Below, one piece after another: positions 29,574 to 38,753 of a DNA stretch of 64,000 nt. How positions within the stretch are numbered: position 1 is the stretch's first letter; each line of letters opens with the position of its first letter. The DNA lies in assembly GCF_963378075.1 (NCBI RefSeq), contig NZ_OY726394.1:2170001-2234000 (forward strand), given 5' to 3'. The notes beneath the pieces are model-generated. The model saw only the letters and a list, made by a program, of their open reading frames with translations. It was not told where the DNA came from and made no database searches. The translations under genes and the position numbers were made by a program. The stretch comes from Mycolicibacter sp. MU0083. Lineage in GTDB: Bacteria > Actinomycetota > Actinomycetes > Mycobacteriales > Mycobacteriaceae.

Positions 29574-32500
29574 TCAGCGACCGCTCTCGTCCTCTGCGGG
29601 CGGGGCGGCCCTGCGCAGTTCGGTGGTCCCGTCGCCAACCCCCGCGCCCGGGCGACCGGACAGTTCGGGGAAGGCGCTGGCCACCATGTCCTCGAAGGCC
29701 CGGTCGTGTCCGGCACTCGCAGGAACCGCGGACGCCCCGGACGCCGCGGGCGCTGCCGCTGCCGGTACCGCGACACGTGGTGCCCGCGCCGGCCGCACCC
29801 GCACGTTCAGCGGCCACCAGAACCACCGGCCCAGCAGTGCGGCCGTCGACGGCATCATGAAGGACCGCACCACCAGGGTGTCGAACAGTAGGCCCAGCCC
29901 GATCGTGGTGCCCACCTGGCCCACCACCCGCAGGTCGCTGACGAGCATGGAAGCCATGGTGAAAGCGAACACCAGACCGGCTGCCGTGACGACCTTGCCG
30001 GTGCCGCCCATGGTCCGGATGATGCCGGTCTTCAGTCCGGCCCCCATCTCCTCCTTGAATCGGGCGACCAGCAGCAGGTTGTAGTCACATCCCACCGCGA
30101 GCAGGATGATCACCGACATCACCATCACCAGCCAGTGCAGGTGGATGCCGAAGATGTACTGCCACAACAACACCGACAGCCCGAATGAGGCACCCAGCGA
30201 CGCCAGCACCGTTCCGACGATCACCACCGACGCGACGAAGCTGCGGGTGATCAGCAACATGATGATGAAGATGATCGCCAACGACGTGATCCCTGCGATC
30301 AGCAGGTCCAGGTCCGCGGTGCCCTGAAGATCGTTGAACAGGGCCGCGGTGCCGGCGACGTAGACCTTGGCGCTCGACAGCGGCGTGCCCTTCAGCGACT
30401 CGGTGGCCGCCTTCTTGATCACATTGACCCGGGCCATGCCCTCCGGGGTCGCCGGGTAACCGTCGTGGGTGATGAAGAAGCGTGCGGCATGCCCGTCCGG
30501 TGATAGGAACAGTTGGATCACCCGTTTGAAATCGGGGTTGTCGAACGCCTCGCGGGGCAGGTAGAACGAGTCGTCGCTCTTCGCGGCGTCGAAGTCCTGG
30601 CCCATCGCCGCCGAGTCGCCGCCGACCTCCTCGACCTGGGCCACGATGCCCGACATGGTGCTGTGCAGGGTCAGCATCATGGTCTGCAGGCTGCGCAACG
30701 CACCGATCTGGGCCGGCATCATCGCCAGCAACTGCGGTGTCACCGCGTCGATATTGCTCATGTCGGGCGCCAGCTCGCTGATCTTCTCGGTCAGCAGGGT
30801 GGTGCCGTCCATCGACGCGTACGCCGCCCGCAGCGACATGCAGGTCTGGTCGTTACGGCAGTTCTGCTGTGTCTCAACGGATTCGCGTAGCGACTTGGAA
30901 TTCTCGTTGAGTTCGTTGATGTTGCCGCGCACCTGTTGCGCCAGGTCCATCGCCTCCTGGGAGACACCGGCCGCGTGATGGGTGTTGTTGCCCAGCTCCT
31001 GCATCAACCCGTACATCCGCTGCAACGAGGCGACCGTCTCCTCGAGGTCGTCGGCCTGCTTGCGCATATCGGCCACCCGGCTCTTGACGAAGTCGAGGTT
31101 CTGCATCTGCCCGGCGTTCTGCATGCTGAGCAGGAACGGGATCGAGGTGTGCCCGAGCGGGGTTCCCTCCGGCCTGGTGACCCCTTGCACCATCGCGACG
31201 CCCTCGACCGCGAAGACGCTTTTCGCCAGCTTGTTCAACACCAGGAAATCGGCGGAGTTGCGCATGTCGTGATCGGATTCGATCAACAACACCTCCGGCA
31301 GCAACCGTGCCTCCGGGAAGTGCCGCGACGCGGCCGCCCAACCGAGGTTGGCCGGGGTGTCCTGCGGAATGAACGACGGATCCTTGTAGCTGACCTGGTA
31401 ACCGGGCAGCGCCAGCAGGCCGATCAGGGCGACCGCGCCGGCGGCCACGAAGATCGGCCCGGGCCAGCGTACGATCGCGGTGCCGACCTTGCGCCAGCCC
31501 CGATCGGACATCTTGCGCCGGGGCTCGAGCATGCCGCGGCGAGTGGCCACGGCCAGCACCGCCGGAACCAGGGTCAGCGCGATCGCGACGGCCACCAGCA
31601 TGCCGACCGCGCACGGCAGGCCCATGGTCTGAAAGACCGGCAACCGGGTAAAACTCAGGCAGAAAGTGGCGCCGGCGATGGTCAGCCCCGATGCCAGCAC
31701 CACGTGGGCGACCCCGCGGTAGGTGGTGAAGTACGCCGTCACGGGATCCTCACCGGCATGGCGGGCCTCGTGGTAGCGGCCGATGAAGAAGATCCCGTAG
31801 TCGGTACCGGCGGCGATCGCCAGCGTCACCAGGATATTGATGGCAAACGTGGACAGCCCGATCCAGCCGTTGTCCGCCAGGAACGCCACGATGCCGCGGG
31901 CGGCGGCCAATTCCACGCCGACCACGGCCAGCAACAGCGCGACGGTGCCGACCGACCGATAGAGCAGCAACAGCATCAGCGAGATGACCGAGACGGTGGC
32001 CACCAGGATCTTCAGCACGGCACGGTCACCGCTGGTGTTCATGTCGGTGACCATCGGTGCCGGACCGGTCACATAGGCCCGCACCCCGGCCGGCGCGGGA
32101 GTGCGGCGCACGATGTCGCGGACCGCCTCCACCGAATCGTTGGCCAACGCCTCACCCTGGTTGCCGGCGAGGTTGAGCTGCACCAGCGCGGCTTTGCCGT
32201 CCGCGCTCTGCGCACCGCCCGCGGTCAGCGGGTCGCCCCAGAAGTCCTGGATGTGCTGAACGTGGGCGGTATCGGCGTTGAGCTGGGCGATCAGCTCGTT
32301 GTAGTAGTGGTGCGCGGCGTCGCCGAGCGGCTCATCGCCTTCGATGACGATCATCGCCGCACTGTCGGTATCGGATTCGGCGAAGTCGTGGCCGAGCCGG
32401 GCCATCGCCTGGATCGACGGTGAGTCCTTGGCGCTCAACGACACCGGGTGTTCCTTGGCGACCTGTTCCAACGGCGGAACGGCGATGCTCACCAGTGCCG

Positions 32501-32597
32501 TGAGGGCCACCCACGCCAGAATGATCGGCCACGCGAACCGTCGCACCAACCCGGCGGCGGACGACCGGTCGGCACTCTGGTGATCTGTACGCGTCAC
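29574..32597 (-). CDS. MmpL-family RND lipid transporter
   Basis: About 1007 residues from GTG at 32597; a TTG at 32630 would add 11. RND architecture: TM1 ([18 protein letters not shown]), large periplasmic loop 1, a TM2-6 bundle, loop 2, TM7, then a TM8-12 bundle. Proton-relay Asp-Tyr pairs are in [15 protein letters not shown] (TM4) and [12 protein letters not shown] (TM10). Loop 2 carries a long predicted coiled coil (about residues 500-600, [20 protein letters not shown] onward), the feature of the MmpL4/5-type cluster. No mmpS gene is adjacent. The C-terminal 80 residues are Pro/Ala-rich and probably cytoplasmic. MmpLs export envelope lipids or siderophores; with lipid-tailoring genes nearby, lipid export is the likelier role. 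Confidence 0.93.
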   Translation of the reverse strand: MTRTDHQSADRSSAAGLVRRFAWPIILAWVALTALVSIAVPPLEQVAKEHPVSLSAKDSPSIQAMARLGHDFAESDTDSAAMIVIEGDEPLGDAAHHYYNELIAQLNADTAHVQHIQDFWGDPLTAGGAQSADGKAALVQLNLAGNQGEALANDSVEAVRDIVRRTPAPAGVRAYVTGPAPMVTDMNTSGDRAVLKILVATVSVISLMLLLLYRSVGTVALLLAVVGVELAAARGIVAFLADNGWIGLSTFAINILVTLAIAAGTDYGIFFIGRYHEARHAGEDPVTAYFTTYRGVAHVVLASGLTIAGATFCLSFTRLPVFQTMGLPCAVGMLVAVAIALTLVPAVLAVATRRGMLEPRRKMSDRGWRKVGTAIVRWPGPIFVAAGAVALIGLLALPGYQVSYKDPSFIPQDTPANLGWAAASRHFPEARLLPEVLLIESDHDMRNSADFLVLNKLAKSVFAVEGVAMVQGVTRPEGTPLGHTSIPFLLSMQNAGQMQNLDFVKSRVADMRKQADDLEETVASLQRMYGLMQELGNNTHHAAGVSQEAMDLAQQVRGNINELNENSKSLRESVETQQNCRNDQTCMSLRAAYASMDGTTLLTEKISELAPDMSNIDAVTPQLLAMMPAQIGALRSLQTMMLTLHSTMSGIVAQVEEVGGDSAAMGQDFDAAKSDDSFYLPREAFDNPDFKRVIQLFLSPDGHAARFFITHDGYPATPEGMARVNVIKKAATESLKGTPLSSAKVYVAGTAALFNDLQGTADLDLLIAGITSLAIIFIIMLLITRSFVASVVIVGTVLASLGASFGLSVLLWQYIFGIHLHWLVMVMSVIILLAVGCDYNLLLVARFKEEMGAGLKTGIIRTMGGTGKVVTAAGLVFAFTMASMLVSDLRVVGQVGTTIGLGLLFDTLVVRSFMMPSTAALLGRWFWWPLNVRVRPARAPRVAVPAAAAPAASGASAVPASAGHDRAFEDMVASAFPELSGRPGAGVGDGTTELRRAAPPAEDESGR

Positions 32598-32672
32598 TGC
32601 CCGAGACCCCCCACCAGCCGATATGCCCAAACGATCACTGTAACCCCCTGTCCAGGACCGCAGCAGCGGAAA

Positions 32673-34160
32673 TTATTCGATCGAATAGTCCGACAGCGGG
32701 AAATGGTCCTGCTCTTTGACCGCGCTGCGCACCGACGTCGGCCGGAAAAGCGGGGCTTCGCCGGTCTGCTGGTTGAACCAGTAGGAATTGGAGGTGGCGC
32801 AGTTGCCGCGGTGGAACACCGAACTGTCCAACAGGTCCATCATCCGTTGGTAGAACGCGGTGTTGGCGTCCTCGGTGACCTCGAAGGTCTTCGCCCCGCG
32901 ACGCTGCACCTCACCGAACAGCCGCTTCATGTGCCGCGTCTGATACTCGACGGTGTTGAACCAGGACAGGCCCACCCAGGAGAACGGACTGGCCATGTTG
33001 ATGAAGTTCGGGAACTGCGGCGCCGTCATGCCCTGGTAGGCCTGGAACCGCGTCTCGCGCCACCACTTGCCCAGATTGCGGCCCCCACGCCCGATGACCT
33101 CGATCGCGGGCAGGTTGCCCTCCCAGACGTCGTAGCCGGTCGCCAGCACCAAAGTGTCGATCTCACGCTTGACGCCGTCGCCCGACACGATGCCGTCGGG
33201 TTCGATCCGCTCGATCCCCTCGGTGACCAACTGCACGTTCGGCCGGGCGAACGTCGGGTAGTAGTCGTTGGAGATCGACGGCCGCTTGCAGCCGAAATCG
33301 AAATCGGGCCGCATCTTGTCGGCGAGTTCACGATTGCGCACCGCCCGTCGCCGATGCCACGCCGACTGCGCCGCCATCGCCTTGTTGAGGAACTTGAACC
33401 GTCGGTAACGCCACATCGTCAACACCATCATGAAGTCCGTGGTGTTGTCGGTCATCCACCGCACGATGCGCTGGGTGAACGGCACCCGGGCGAACATCCG
33501 CTGCACGGCCGGCGGGAACACCACGTCGGACTTCGGCGTCACCAGGATCGGGGTGCGCTGGTAGACGGTCAGATCGGCGACCTCTTTGGCCAGTTCCGGG
33601 ATCACCTGGATACCGGTGGATCCGGTTCCGATGATGGCGGCCCGCCGGCCCGCCATCGAATAGTCGTGGTCCCAGGACGCGGTGTGCACCAGGTGCCCGG
33701 CGAACGTCTCGATGCCCGGGATGTCCGGGATCTTGGGCTGGCACAGGAATCCGGTGGCGACGATCAGGAACTGCGATGTCAACGTCTCGCCGCCGGCCAA
33801 CGATGTGCGCCACACCTTGGCATCGTCGTCCCACTGGGCGCCCTCGACGGTGGTGTTGAAACGCATGAAGCGCTCCACGTCGTATTTCTGCGCGACGTGC
33901 TCGGCGTAGGCCTGCACCTCGTTGCCGGGGGCGAAAAGTCTCGACCAATAGGGATTCGGCTCGAACCAATAGGAATAGGTGGTCGAGGGCTGATCGACTG
34001 AAAGTCCCGGATAATGGTTGACCCGCCACGTCCCGCCCAGGCCGTCCAACCGGTCGACGATCACGATGTTGTCGTAACCGAGCCGGTTGAGCTGGATCGC
34101 CGCTCCGATACCGCCGAAGCCCGCGCCCACGATGACCGCGTCGTACTGCTGGGTCCCCAT
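32673..34160 (-). CDS. Baeyer-Villiger/flavin-containing monooxygenase
   Basis: 495 residues from ATG. The N-terminal FAD Rossmann motif is VIVGAGFGGIGAAIQL, with GLGGTWRVNHYPG following. The Baeyer-Villiger fingerprint FxGxxxHxxxW reads FAGHLVHTASWD, and the NADPH Rossmann motif is AAIIGTGSTGIQV. These proteins insert oxygen next to ketones or oxidise S/N atoms; EthA is a relative. The C-terminal WFNQQTGEAPLFRPTS is shared by mycobacterial members. It is upstream of mmpL in the same direction (75-bp gap) and diverges from the AurF-like gene. Substrate unknown; a lipid or polyketide ketone is plausible from context. Confidence 0.9.
   Translation of the reverse strand: MGTQQYDAVIVGAGFGGIGAAIQLNRLGYDNIVIVDRLDGLGGTWRVNHYPGLSVDQPSTTYSYWFEPNPYWSRLFAPGNEVQAYAEHVAQKYDVERFMRFNTTVEGAQWDDDAKVWRTSLAGGETLTSQFLIVATGFLCQPKIPDIPGIETFAGHLVHTASWDHDYSMAGRRAAIIGTGSTGIQVIPELAKEVADLTVYQRTPILVTPKSDVVFPPAVQRMFARVPFTQRIVRWMTDNTTDFMMVLTMWRYRRFKFLNKAMAAQSAWHRRRAVRNRELADKMRPDFDFGCKRPSISNDYYPTFARPNVQLVTEGIERIEPDGIVSGDGVKREIDTLVLATGYDVWEGNLPAIEVIGRGGRNLGKWWRETRFQAYQGMTAPQFPNFINMASPFSWVGLSWFNTVEYQTRHMKRLFGEVQRRGAKTFEVTEDANTAFYQRMMDLLDSSVFHRGNCATSNSYWFNQQTGEAPLFRPTSVRSAVKEQDHFPLSDYSIE
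32674..32687. repeat. 14-bp perfect palindrome upstream of mmpL
   Basis: TATTCGATCGAATA reads the same on both strands and includes part of the monooxygenase stop codon. It is 77 bp before the mmpL start. Its lack of a loop argues against a terminator and would fit a dimeric repressor site, for example of TetR or MarR type. This is inference; half of it encodes the last residues of the monooxygenase, which may explain it. Confidence 0.3.
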
Positions 34161-34305
34161 AAGAACAACACGCTACCGCAAATGAGCAGTAGCCCCCGAT
34201 CCGATAAACGGGAGCTAATTCCACCCTTTTACACCGCTAGATAAAGTGACGGCTGCCACATGGTCGCAAGATGGCAGCGATCACACTCAATCGGCGCGGG
34301 CAGCC

Positions 34306-34335
34306 TTAAAGTTTTGCCAATCTCCACGCTAAGAT
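34306..34335 (+). promoter_or_regulatory. Possible promoter for the AurF-methyltransferase-P450 set
   Basis: In the 236-bp divergent gap, TAAGAT (34330-34335) fits the mycobacterial -10 pattern TANNNT, with a weak TTAAAG (34306-34311) 18 bases upstream. The start codon at 34397 would leave a leader of about 55 bases. The -35 match is poor and the assignment tentative. The rest of the gap is AT-richer than the genes and must also hold the monooxygenase promoter. Confidence 0.3.
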
Positions 34336-34396
34336 TTCGAGCGAGTCGCGGCGCCCTCGGGTGCCGGGCACACACTGGACGGGAGAGCCTTCACCG

Positions 34397-35479
34397 ATGG
34401 CGCTATGGATCGATATCTGCATCGCGGTTACCGCGCTGGTCATCGTTTCCGTGATCACCGTTGCCGTCCGCGCGCTGGGACGCTACCGGCGCAACATGGA
34501 CGTGACCGATGACGCCGAGTACACGGCGATCCTGGCCGGCCTGTCGGAGAGCTCGGTGCGTCGCCGCTTCGACCCCTTCATCGATATCGACTGGGATGCC
34601 CCCGAGCACGCCATCACCGCCGACGACCCGCGCTGGGTGCTCACCGACGACCCGTTGGGACGCACCGAGTGGTACCGCAGTCAGCCGCTGGAAAAGCAGA
34701 TCGCCATCGGGATGTGGCGGCAGGCCAACATCGCCAAGGTCACCCTCCAGTTCGAGAGCATGCTGATCCGCGGGTTGGTCCAGTACGCCTCGCGGGTCCC
34801 CAACGGCTCCCCCGAACATCGCTACTGCATCCACGAGTCCGTCGAAGAATGCAACCACGTGCTGATGTTCCAGGAACTGGTGAACCGCATCGGCTACAAC
34901 GTTCCCGGCATGCAGTGGTGGATGCGGTTGTTGTCCCCGCTGATGCCGCTGTACGCCGGGCCGTTCCCCAACGTGTTCTTCTTCGGCGTGCTGGCCGGCG
35001 AGGTGCCGGTGGACGTGTTGCAGACCAACGCACTGCGGATGGCCGAGACCGGCCATCCGGTGGTGAAGAAGGTGATGGCCATCCACGTCGCCGAAGAAGC
35101 GCGTCACATCTCGTTCGCGGACGCCTACCTGCGTAAGCGCGTTCCGCATGTGTGGCGGATCAACCGCCTGTGGATGTCGCTGTACGTGCCGTTCGTCATG
35201 CGACTGCTCGCCAAGCCGATGGTGACGCCGCCGAAGAGCTTCTTCCGTGAGTTCGATATCCCCCGCTCGGTCCGCAAACAGCTTGCCGCGGGTTCCCCCG
35301 AGTCCCGGCAGGCGCTGCGCGACACCTTCGCCGACATCCGGATGCTCTGCGACGACATCGGTTTGATGACCGCCGCCGGACGGTCGATGTGGCGGTTCTG
35401 CAAGATCGACGGCGTACCGGCGCGCTACCGCGGCGAGCCGCAGCGCGCGCAGGTGCCCGCCCAGCTCACCGGGGTCTGA
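34397..35479 (+). CDS. Membrane-anchored AurF-like diiron oxygenase
   Basis: 360 residues from ATG at 34397, with GGGAGAG upstream. An N-terminal membrane helix (LWIDICIAVTALVIVSVITVAV, about residues 3-24) precedes a ferritin-like di-iron domain (PF11583 type). Candidate ligands: the E of QFESMLIRG, the EExxH-like ESVEECNHVLMF, the E of GVLAGEVPVD and IHVAEEARHISFADAY. AurF oxidises amines to nitro groups; mycobacterial relatives have no settled substrate and may hydroxylate lipids. The membrane anchor suits a lipid substrate. It is the first of five co-directional genes, 31 bp before an Rv2952-like methyltransferase, so at least these two are probably co-transcribed. Confidence 0.85.
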   Translation: MALWIDICIAVTALVIVSVITVAVRALGRYRRNMDVTDDAEYTAILAGLSESSVRRRFDPFIDIDWDAPEHAITADDPRWVLTDDPLGRTEWYRSQPLEKQIAIGMWRQANIAKVTLQFESMLIRGLVQYASRVPNGSPEHRYCIHESVEECNHVLMFQELVNRIGYNVPGMQWWMRLLSPLMPLYAGPFPNVFFFGVLAGEVPVDVLQTNALRMAETGHPVVKKVMAIHVAEEARHISFADAYLRKRVPHVWRINRLWMSLYVPFVMRLLAKPMVTPPKSFFREFDIPRSVRKQLAAGSPESRQALRDTFADIRMLCDDIGLMTAAGRSMWRFCKIDGVPARYRGEPQRAQVPAQLTGV

Positions 35480-35510
35480 AACAGCCGCCGGCCTGTGCCA
35501 TACTTTCGGT

Positions 35511-36344
35511 ATGGTGCTTTCCCCATCCGCGACCTTGGAAAAAGTCGGCTCCGAGCTGGTTTACCGCATCTCGGCGATGCCGCTCTACAAGAAGGCCTTC
35601 AAATACTGGTATCCGTTCATGACCAAGCGGATGGGACACGACGACGTCGTCTTCCTCAACTGGGGTTATGAGCAGGACCCGCCGCTGGGCTTGAAGCTCG
35701 ATGAGTCCGACGAGGAGAACCGGTACTCGATCCAGCTCTACCACCAGACCGCCACCCAGATCGACCTGGCCGGCAAGAAGGTCCTCGAGGTCAGCTCCGG
35801 CCACGGCGGCGGCGCGTCCTTCCTGGCCCGCACGCTGGCGCCCGCGTCCTACACCGGTCTGGACTTCAACCCCGACGGGGTGGCCTTCTGCCAGAAGCGG
35901 CACCAGGTGCCGGGCCTGGAATTCGTGCAGGGCGATGCGCTGAACCTGCCGTTCCCGGACAACTCGTTCGACGCGATCGTCAACGTCGAGGCCTCCCACA
36001 TCTACCCGGACTTCGCACAGTTCGTCCGTGAGGTGGGCCGCGTGCTGCGCCCGGGCGGGCACTTCCTGCACACCGACTTCCGTGCCAAGGAGGACATCGA
36101 GTCCTGGCAGCAGACCCTGCAGACCCCGCCGCTGCGGCTGGTCAACGAGCGTGACATCAGCCGCGAGGTGGTCCGCGGCCTGGCGGCGAACTCGCCGCGC
36201 TCGAACGCGTTGATCAACGAGCGGATGCCGTTCTACCTGCGCCGTTTCGCCAGGGAGTTCGCGGTGGTCGAGGGATCGCTGTTCTACCGCGACTTGGACC
36301 GCGGTGAGATCACCTACCGGATCTTCGACCTCGTCAAGGACTGA
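35511..36344 (+). CDS. Glycolipid/phthiotriol-type O-methyltransferase (Rv2952/Mtf family)
   Basis: 277 residues from ATG. It strongly resembles the family holding Rv2952 (phthiotriol/phenolphthiotriol dimycocerosate methyltransferase, 270 residues) and the glycopeptidolipid Mtf enzymes: VFLNWGYEQDPPLGLKL, YHQTATQIDLAGKKVLEVSS, GHGGGASFLAR (SAM loop), YTGLDFNPDGV, FVQGDALNLPF and LRPGGHFLHTDFR. The SAM motif has S where relatives have C (EVSSGHGG). Because ppsD/ppsE/papA5 lie in the same window, the phthiotriol-methylating role is the leading hypothesis. A terminator hairpin (36357-36402) directly follows, separating it from the P450. A paralogue is at 38754. Confidence 0.88.
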   Translation: MVLSPSATLEKVGSELVYRISAMPLYKKAFKYWYPFMTKRMGHDDVVFLNWGYEQDPPLGLKLDESDEENRYSIQLYHQTATQIDLAGKKVLEVSSGHGGGASFLARTLAPASYTGLDFNPDGVAFCQKRHQVPGLEFVQGDALNLPFPDNSFDAIVNVEASHIYPDFAQFVREVGRVLRPGGHFLHTDFRAKEDIESWQQTLQTPPLRLVNERDISREVVRGLAANSPRSNALINERMPFYLRRFAREFAVVEGSLFYRDLDRGEITYRIFDLVKD

Positions 36345-36356
36345 ACACCGACCGGA

Positions 36357-36402
36357 GAAGCGCCGGGCGATCGGGATTGATATCTCGGCGCTCCGGCGCT
36401 TC
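36357..36402 (+). terminator. Hairpin after the first O-methyltransferase
   Basis: GAAGCGCCGG (36357-36366) and CCGGCGCTTC (36393-36402) form a perfect 10-bp stem with a 26-base loop, starting 12 bases after the stop codon. It is a likely intrinsic terminator or attenuator that would give the downstream P450-SDR pair separate control. TAGGGT near 36454 is a possible -10 for that pair. Confidence 0.6.
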
Positions 36403-36542
36403 TGTCGTATCGACGTCCGTTCCGGCGACGGCCGAACCCCGACTAGGGTGGCGGCGAGCCTCATTGCAGACCAATCGCGGTGCCCCGTAGCGGGTCCCAG
36501 CGCGTTCCCAACCCGACGATCGTGACGAAGGGCTTGCCAGAT

Positions 36543-37865
36543 ATGGATCAGAAGGAACTGACGCGCCGGCTGCGGTTTCGCGCCGGGCTGCTCAAGATCG
36601 GCACCGACGGACTGCGCGGAGTCATCCGGGACCGGGCGACCGCCTACCGGTATGCGGTGACCCGACACGAGACCGCGCCGTTGACCGACTTCGATCCGTT
36701 CGCGCCCGAGACCATGCGTGATCCCTACCCCGGCTACCGCACGCTGCTCAACGGCCCCAAGGTCTGGTACAGCCGCAAGCGCGGCATCTGGATCATCCCG
36801 GGCTACGACGAGGTCCGCCAGGCGTTGCGCGACGACGAGGCGTTGTCCTCGGCGGAGAGCCAGGCCCGCTTCCGGGTGCGACTGCAGACCATGAACGCCA
36901 CCGACCCGCCGGTGCACACCCGGCTGCGCCGGTCGGTGTCGCGGGCGTTCACCCCGCGCGCGATGAAGTCGTGGGAGATCAACATCAACCGGGCCGCCGA
37001 CGAACTGGTCGCGGCGATGATCGAACGCCGGCGTGTCGAGATCGTCGCGGACCTGGCCAAGCCACTGCCCAATCGGCTGATCACGATGATGCTGGCGATA
37101 CCGCAGGAAGACCGCCACCAGTTCCTGGAATGGGCGGACACCATCAACGAGGCCGCGTTCGCACCGCTGAGCCTGCGCGGGATGGTGCTGAACATGCGCT
37201 CGAGCGACGCGGTCTATGCGATGTACCGCAGCCTCGACCCGATGATCCGGGCGCGCCGCGCCGAACCCGGCGACGACCTCATCTCGATGCTGGCCGCACC
37301 CAGCGGTGCGGACACACTCTCCGACGACGAGGTGTTCTGGACCGCGTCGATGCTCGTCGGCGCGGGCAGCGAGACGACCACCAATCTGATCTCGGGACTG
37401 TTCCTGACCCTGGCGCAGCGCCCGGACGTCTACACCCGGCTGCGCGAGCAGCCCGAGCTGATCCCCGCCGCCATCGAGGAACAGCTGCGGCTGGTCTCCC
37501 CGGTGCAGGGCTTCTACCGGACCGCGACCCGCGACTACCGGGTCGGCGAGCACACCATCCCCGCCGGCGCCCGGGTGCTGGTGCTCTATGCCGCCGGCAA
37601 CCGCGACCCGCGGCACTACCCGGACCCGGATACCTTCGATCTGGACCGTAACCCGACCGATCATCTGGCGTTCGGCGGCGGCGCGCACTACTGCCTGGGC
37701 ACCCACCTCACCCGCATCGAGGTGAGCCGGGTGCTGACGCAGCTGATCCCCCACGTCCAGGAGATCCGGCTGGACGGGCAGTATCGCTATCTGGTCAATG
37801 CGACCATGCGCGGGCTCGAGCACCTGCCGGTCGAACTGATACCCGCCGACGCCGGCAGTCGATGA
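36543..37865 (+). CDS. Cytochrome P450
   Basis: 440 residues from ATG at 36543. Soluble bacterial P450: I-helix MLVGAGSETTTNLISG (oxygen-activating Gly-Ser-Glu-Thr-Thr), ExxR in EEQLRLVSPVQ, and heme loop AFGGGAHYCLGTHLTR with the Cys ligand. N-terminal PFAPETMRDPYPGYRTL is a standard substrate-side start. The I-helix has Ser-Glu before Thr-Thr, where many P450s have Gly-His/Glu; this is common in mycobacterial lipid P450s. Its stop overlaps the SDR start by 4 bp (ATGA), so the two are translationally coupled: hydroxylation by the P450 followed by oxidation or reduction by the SDR is a natural sequence. Confidence 0.93.
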   Translation: MDQKELTRRLRFRAGLLKIGTDGLRGVIRDRATAYRYAVTRHETAPLTDFDPFAPETMRDPYPGYRTLLNGPKVWYSRKRGIWIIPGYDEVRQALRDDEALSSAESQARFRVRLQTMNATDPPVHTRLRRSVSRAFTPRAMKSWEININRAADELVAAMIERRRVEIVADLAKPLPNRLITMMLAIPQEDRHQFLEWADTINEAAFAPLSLRGMVLNMRSSDAVYAMYRSLDPMIRARRAEPGDDLISMLAAPSGADTLSDDEVFWTASMLVGAGSETTTNLISGLFLTLAQRPDVYTRLREQPELIPAAIEEQLRLVSPVQGFYRTATRDYRVGEHTIPAGARVLVLYAAGNRDPRHYPDPDTFDLDRNPTDHLAFGGGAHYCLGTHLTRIEVSRVLTQLIPHVQEIRLDGQYRYLVNATMRGLEHLPVELIPADAGSR

Positions 37866-38692
37866 GTGTCCGGCCGGTAGCGCTGGTCACCGGGGCGACG
37901 AGCGGGATCGGCGAGGCGACCGCACACCGGTTGTACGCCGCCGGCCACCTCGTTGTCGCGGTGGGGCGCAATCCGGAAGCACTGCAACGCCTTACCGACC
38001 GCGGCCTGATCGCCCGTGAGCTCGACATCACCGACGAGGACGCGGTCGATGCCGTCGTCGCCGAGATCACGGCCGAACACGGCGGTGTCGACGTCCTGGT
38101 CAACAGTGCGGGATTTCCACTGACCTGCCCGCTGGAGCAGTTGGCCCTCGACGACTTCCGCAGGCTCTTCGAAACGAACGTGGTGGCGACACTGCAGCTG
38201 TGCCAGGCCGTCCTGCCGGAGATGCGACGACGCGGGTCCGGCGTCATCGTCAACATCGGCAGCACCGGCGGCAGGTTCGCCAGTCCCGGCGCCGGCGGCT
38301 ACCACGTGATCAAGTACGGCATGGAGGCGCTGTCGTTGTCGCTGCGCGCCGAGGTGGCGCCGTTCGGGGTGCGGGTGGTGCTGCTGGACCCGACGGCGGT
38401 GCGCACGCCGTTCGTCACCGCACAGCAGGAAGCACGACCGACCTACGCCGCCGATGACCCCTACGGCGGCTTCAAACTCCGCTACGCCGACAACACCCGG
38501 CAACTGTCCGCCAAACGCGGTGTGATGATCGAAGCCGACGATGTCGCGCGCGCCGTACTGCGCGTGGTCCGGGCCGGAAACCCCAAGCCGCGCTACGTGG
38601 TCGGGCTCTCCGGGAAAGCCACGGTGCTGGCACGGGCGTTGGTGACCGACCGGATGTGGGAACGAATCCTGATGCGCGGCTTGCGCGACTGA
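37862..38692 (+). CDS. Short-chain dehydrogenase/reductase
   Basis: 276 residues, ATG overlapping the P450 stop. Classical SDR: ALVTGATSGIGEATA (cofactor glycine motif), LVNSAGFPLT (NxAG type), catalytic Ser in VNIGSTGG and YHVIK (Tyr and Lys). The residues after the second strand (VAVGRNPEAL) suggest NADP(H) preference. The C-terminal extension (KPRYVVGLSGKATVLARALVTDRMWERIL) is common in mycobacterial lipid SDRs. Coupled to the P450, it probably acts on the same substrate. A second Rv2952-like methyltransferase follows after 61 bp. Confidence 0.9.
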   Translation: MSVRPVALVTGATSGIGEATAHRLYAAGHLVVAVGRNPEALQRLTDRGLIARELDITDEDAVDAVVAEITAEHGGVDVLVNSAGFPLTCPLEQLALDDFRRLFETNVVATLQLCQAVLPEMRRRGSGVIVNIGSTGGRFASPGAGGYHVIKYGMEALSLSLRAEVAPFGVRVVLLDPTAVRTPFVTAQQEARPTYAADDPYGGFKLRYADNTRQLSAKRGVMIEADDVARAVLRVVRAGNPKPRYVVGLSGKATVLARALVTDRMWERILMRGLRD

Positions 38693-38726
38693 ACGTTCGC
38701 CCCCGCCCCACCCGACCTCGGCACAA

Positions 38727-38740
38727 TACGATAGATCGTG
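38727..38740 (+). promoter_or_regulatory. Possible -10/operator palindrome before the second O-methyltransferase
   Basis: ACGAT-AG-ATCGT (38728-38739) is a perfect 12-bp palindrome, and TACGAT (38727-38732), which fits the TANNNT -10 pattern, sits within it. It is 15-27 bases before the ATG at 38754. A repressor bound here would block the promoter. No -35 is recognisable and the whole call is tentative. Confidence 0.25.
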
Positions 38741-38753
38741 AGATACTTCCTCG

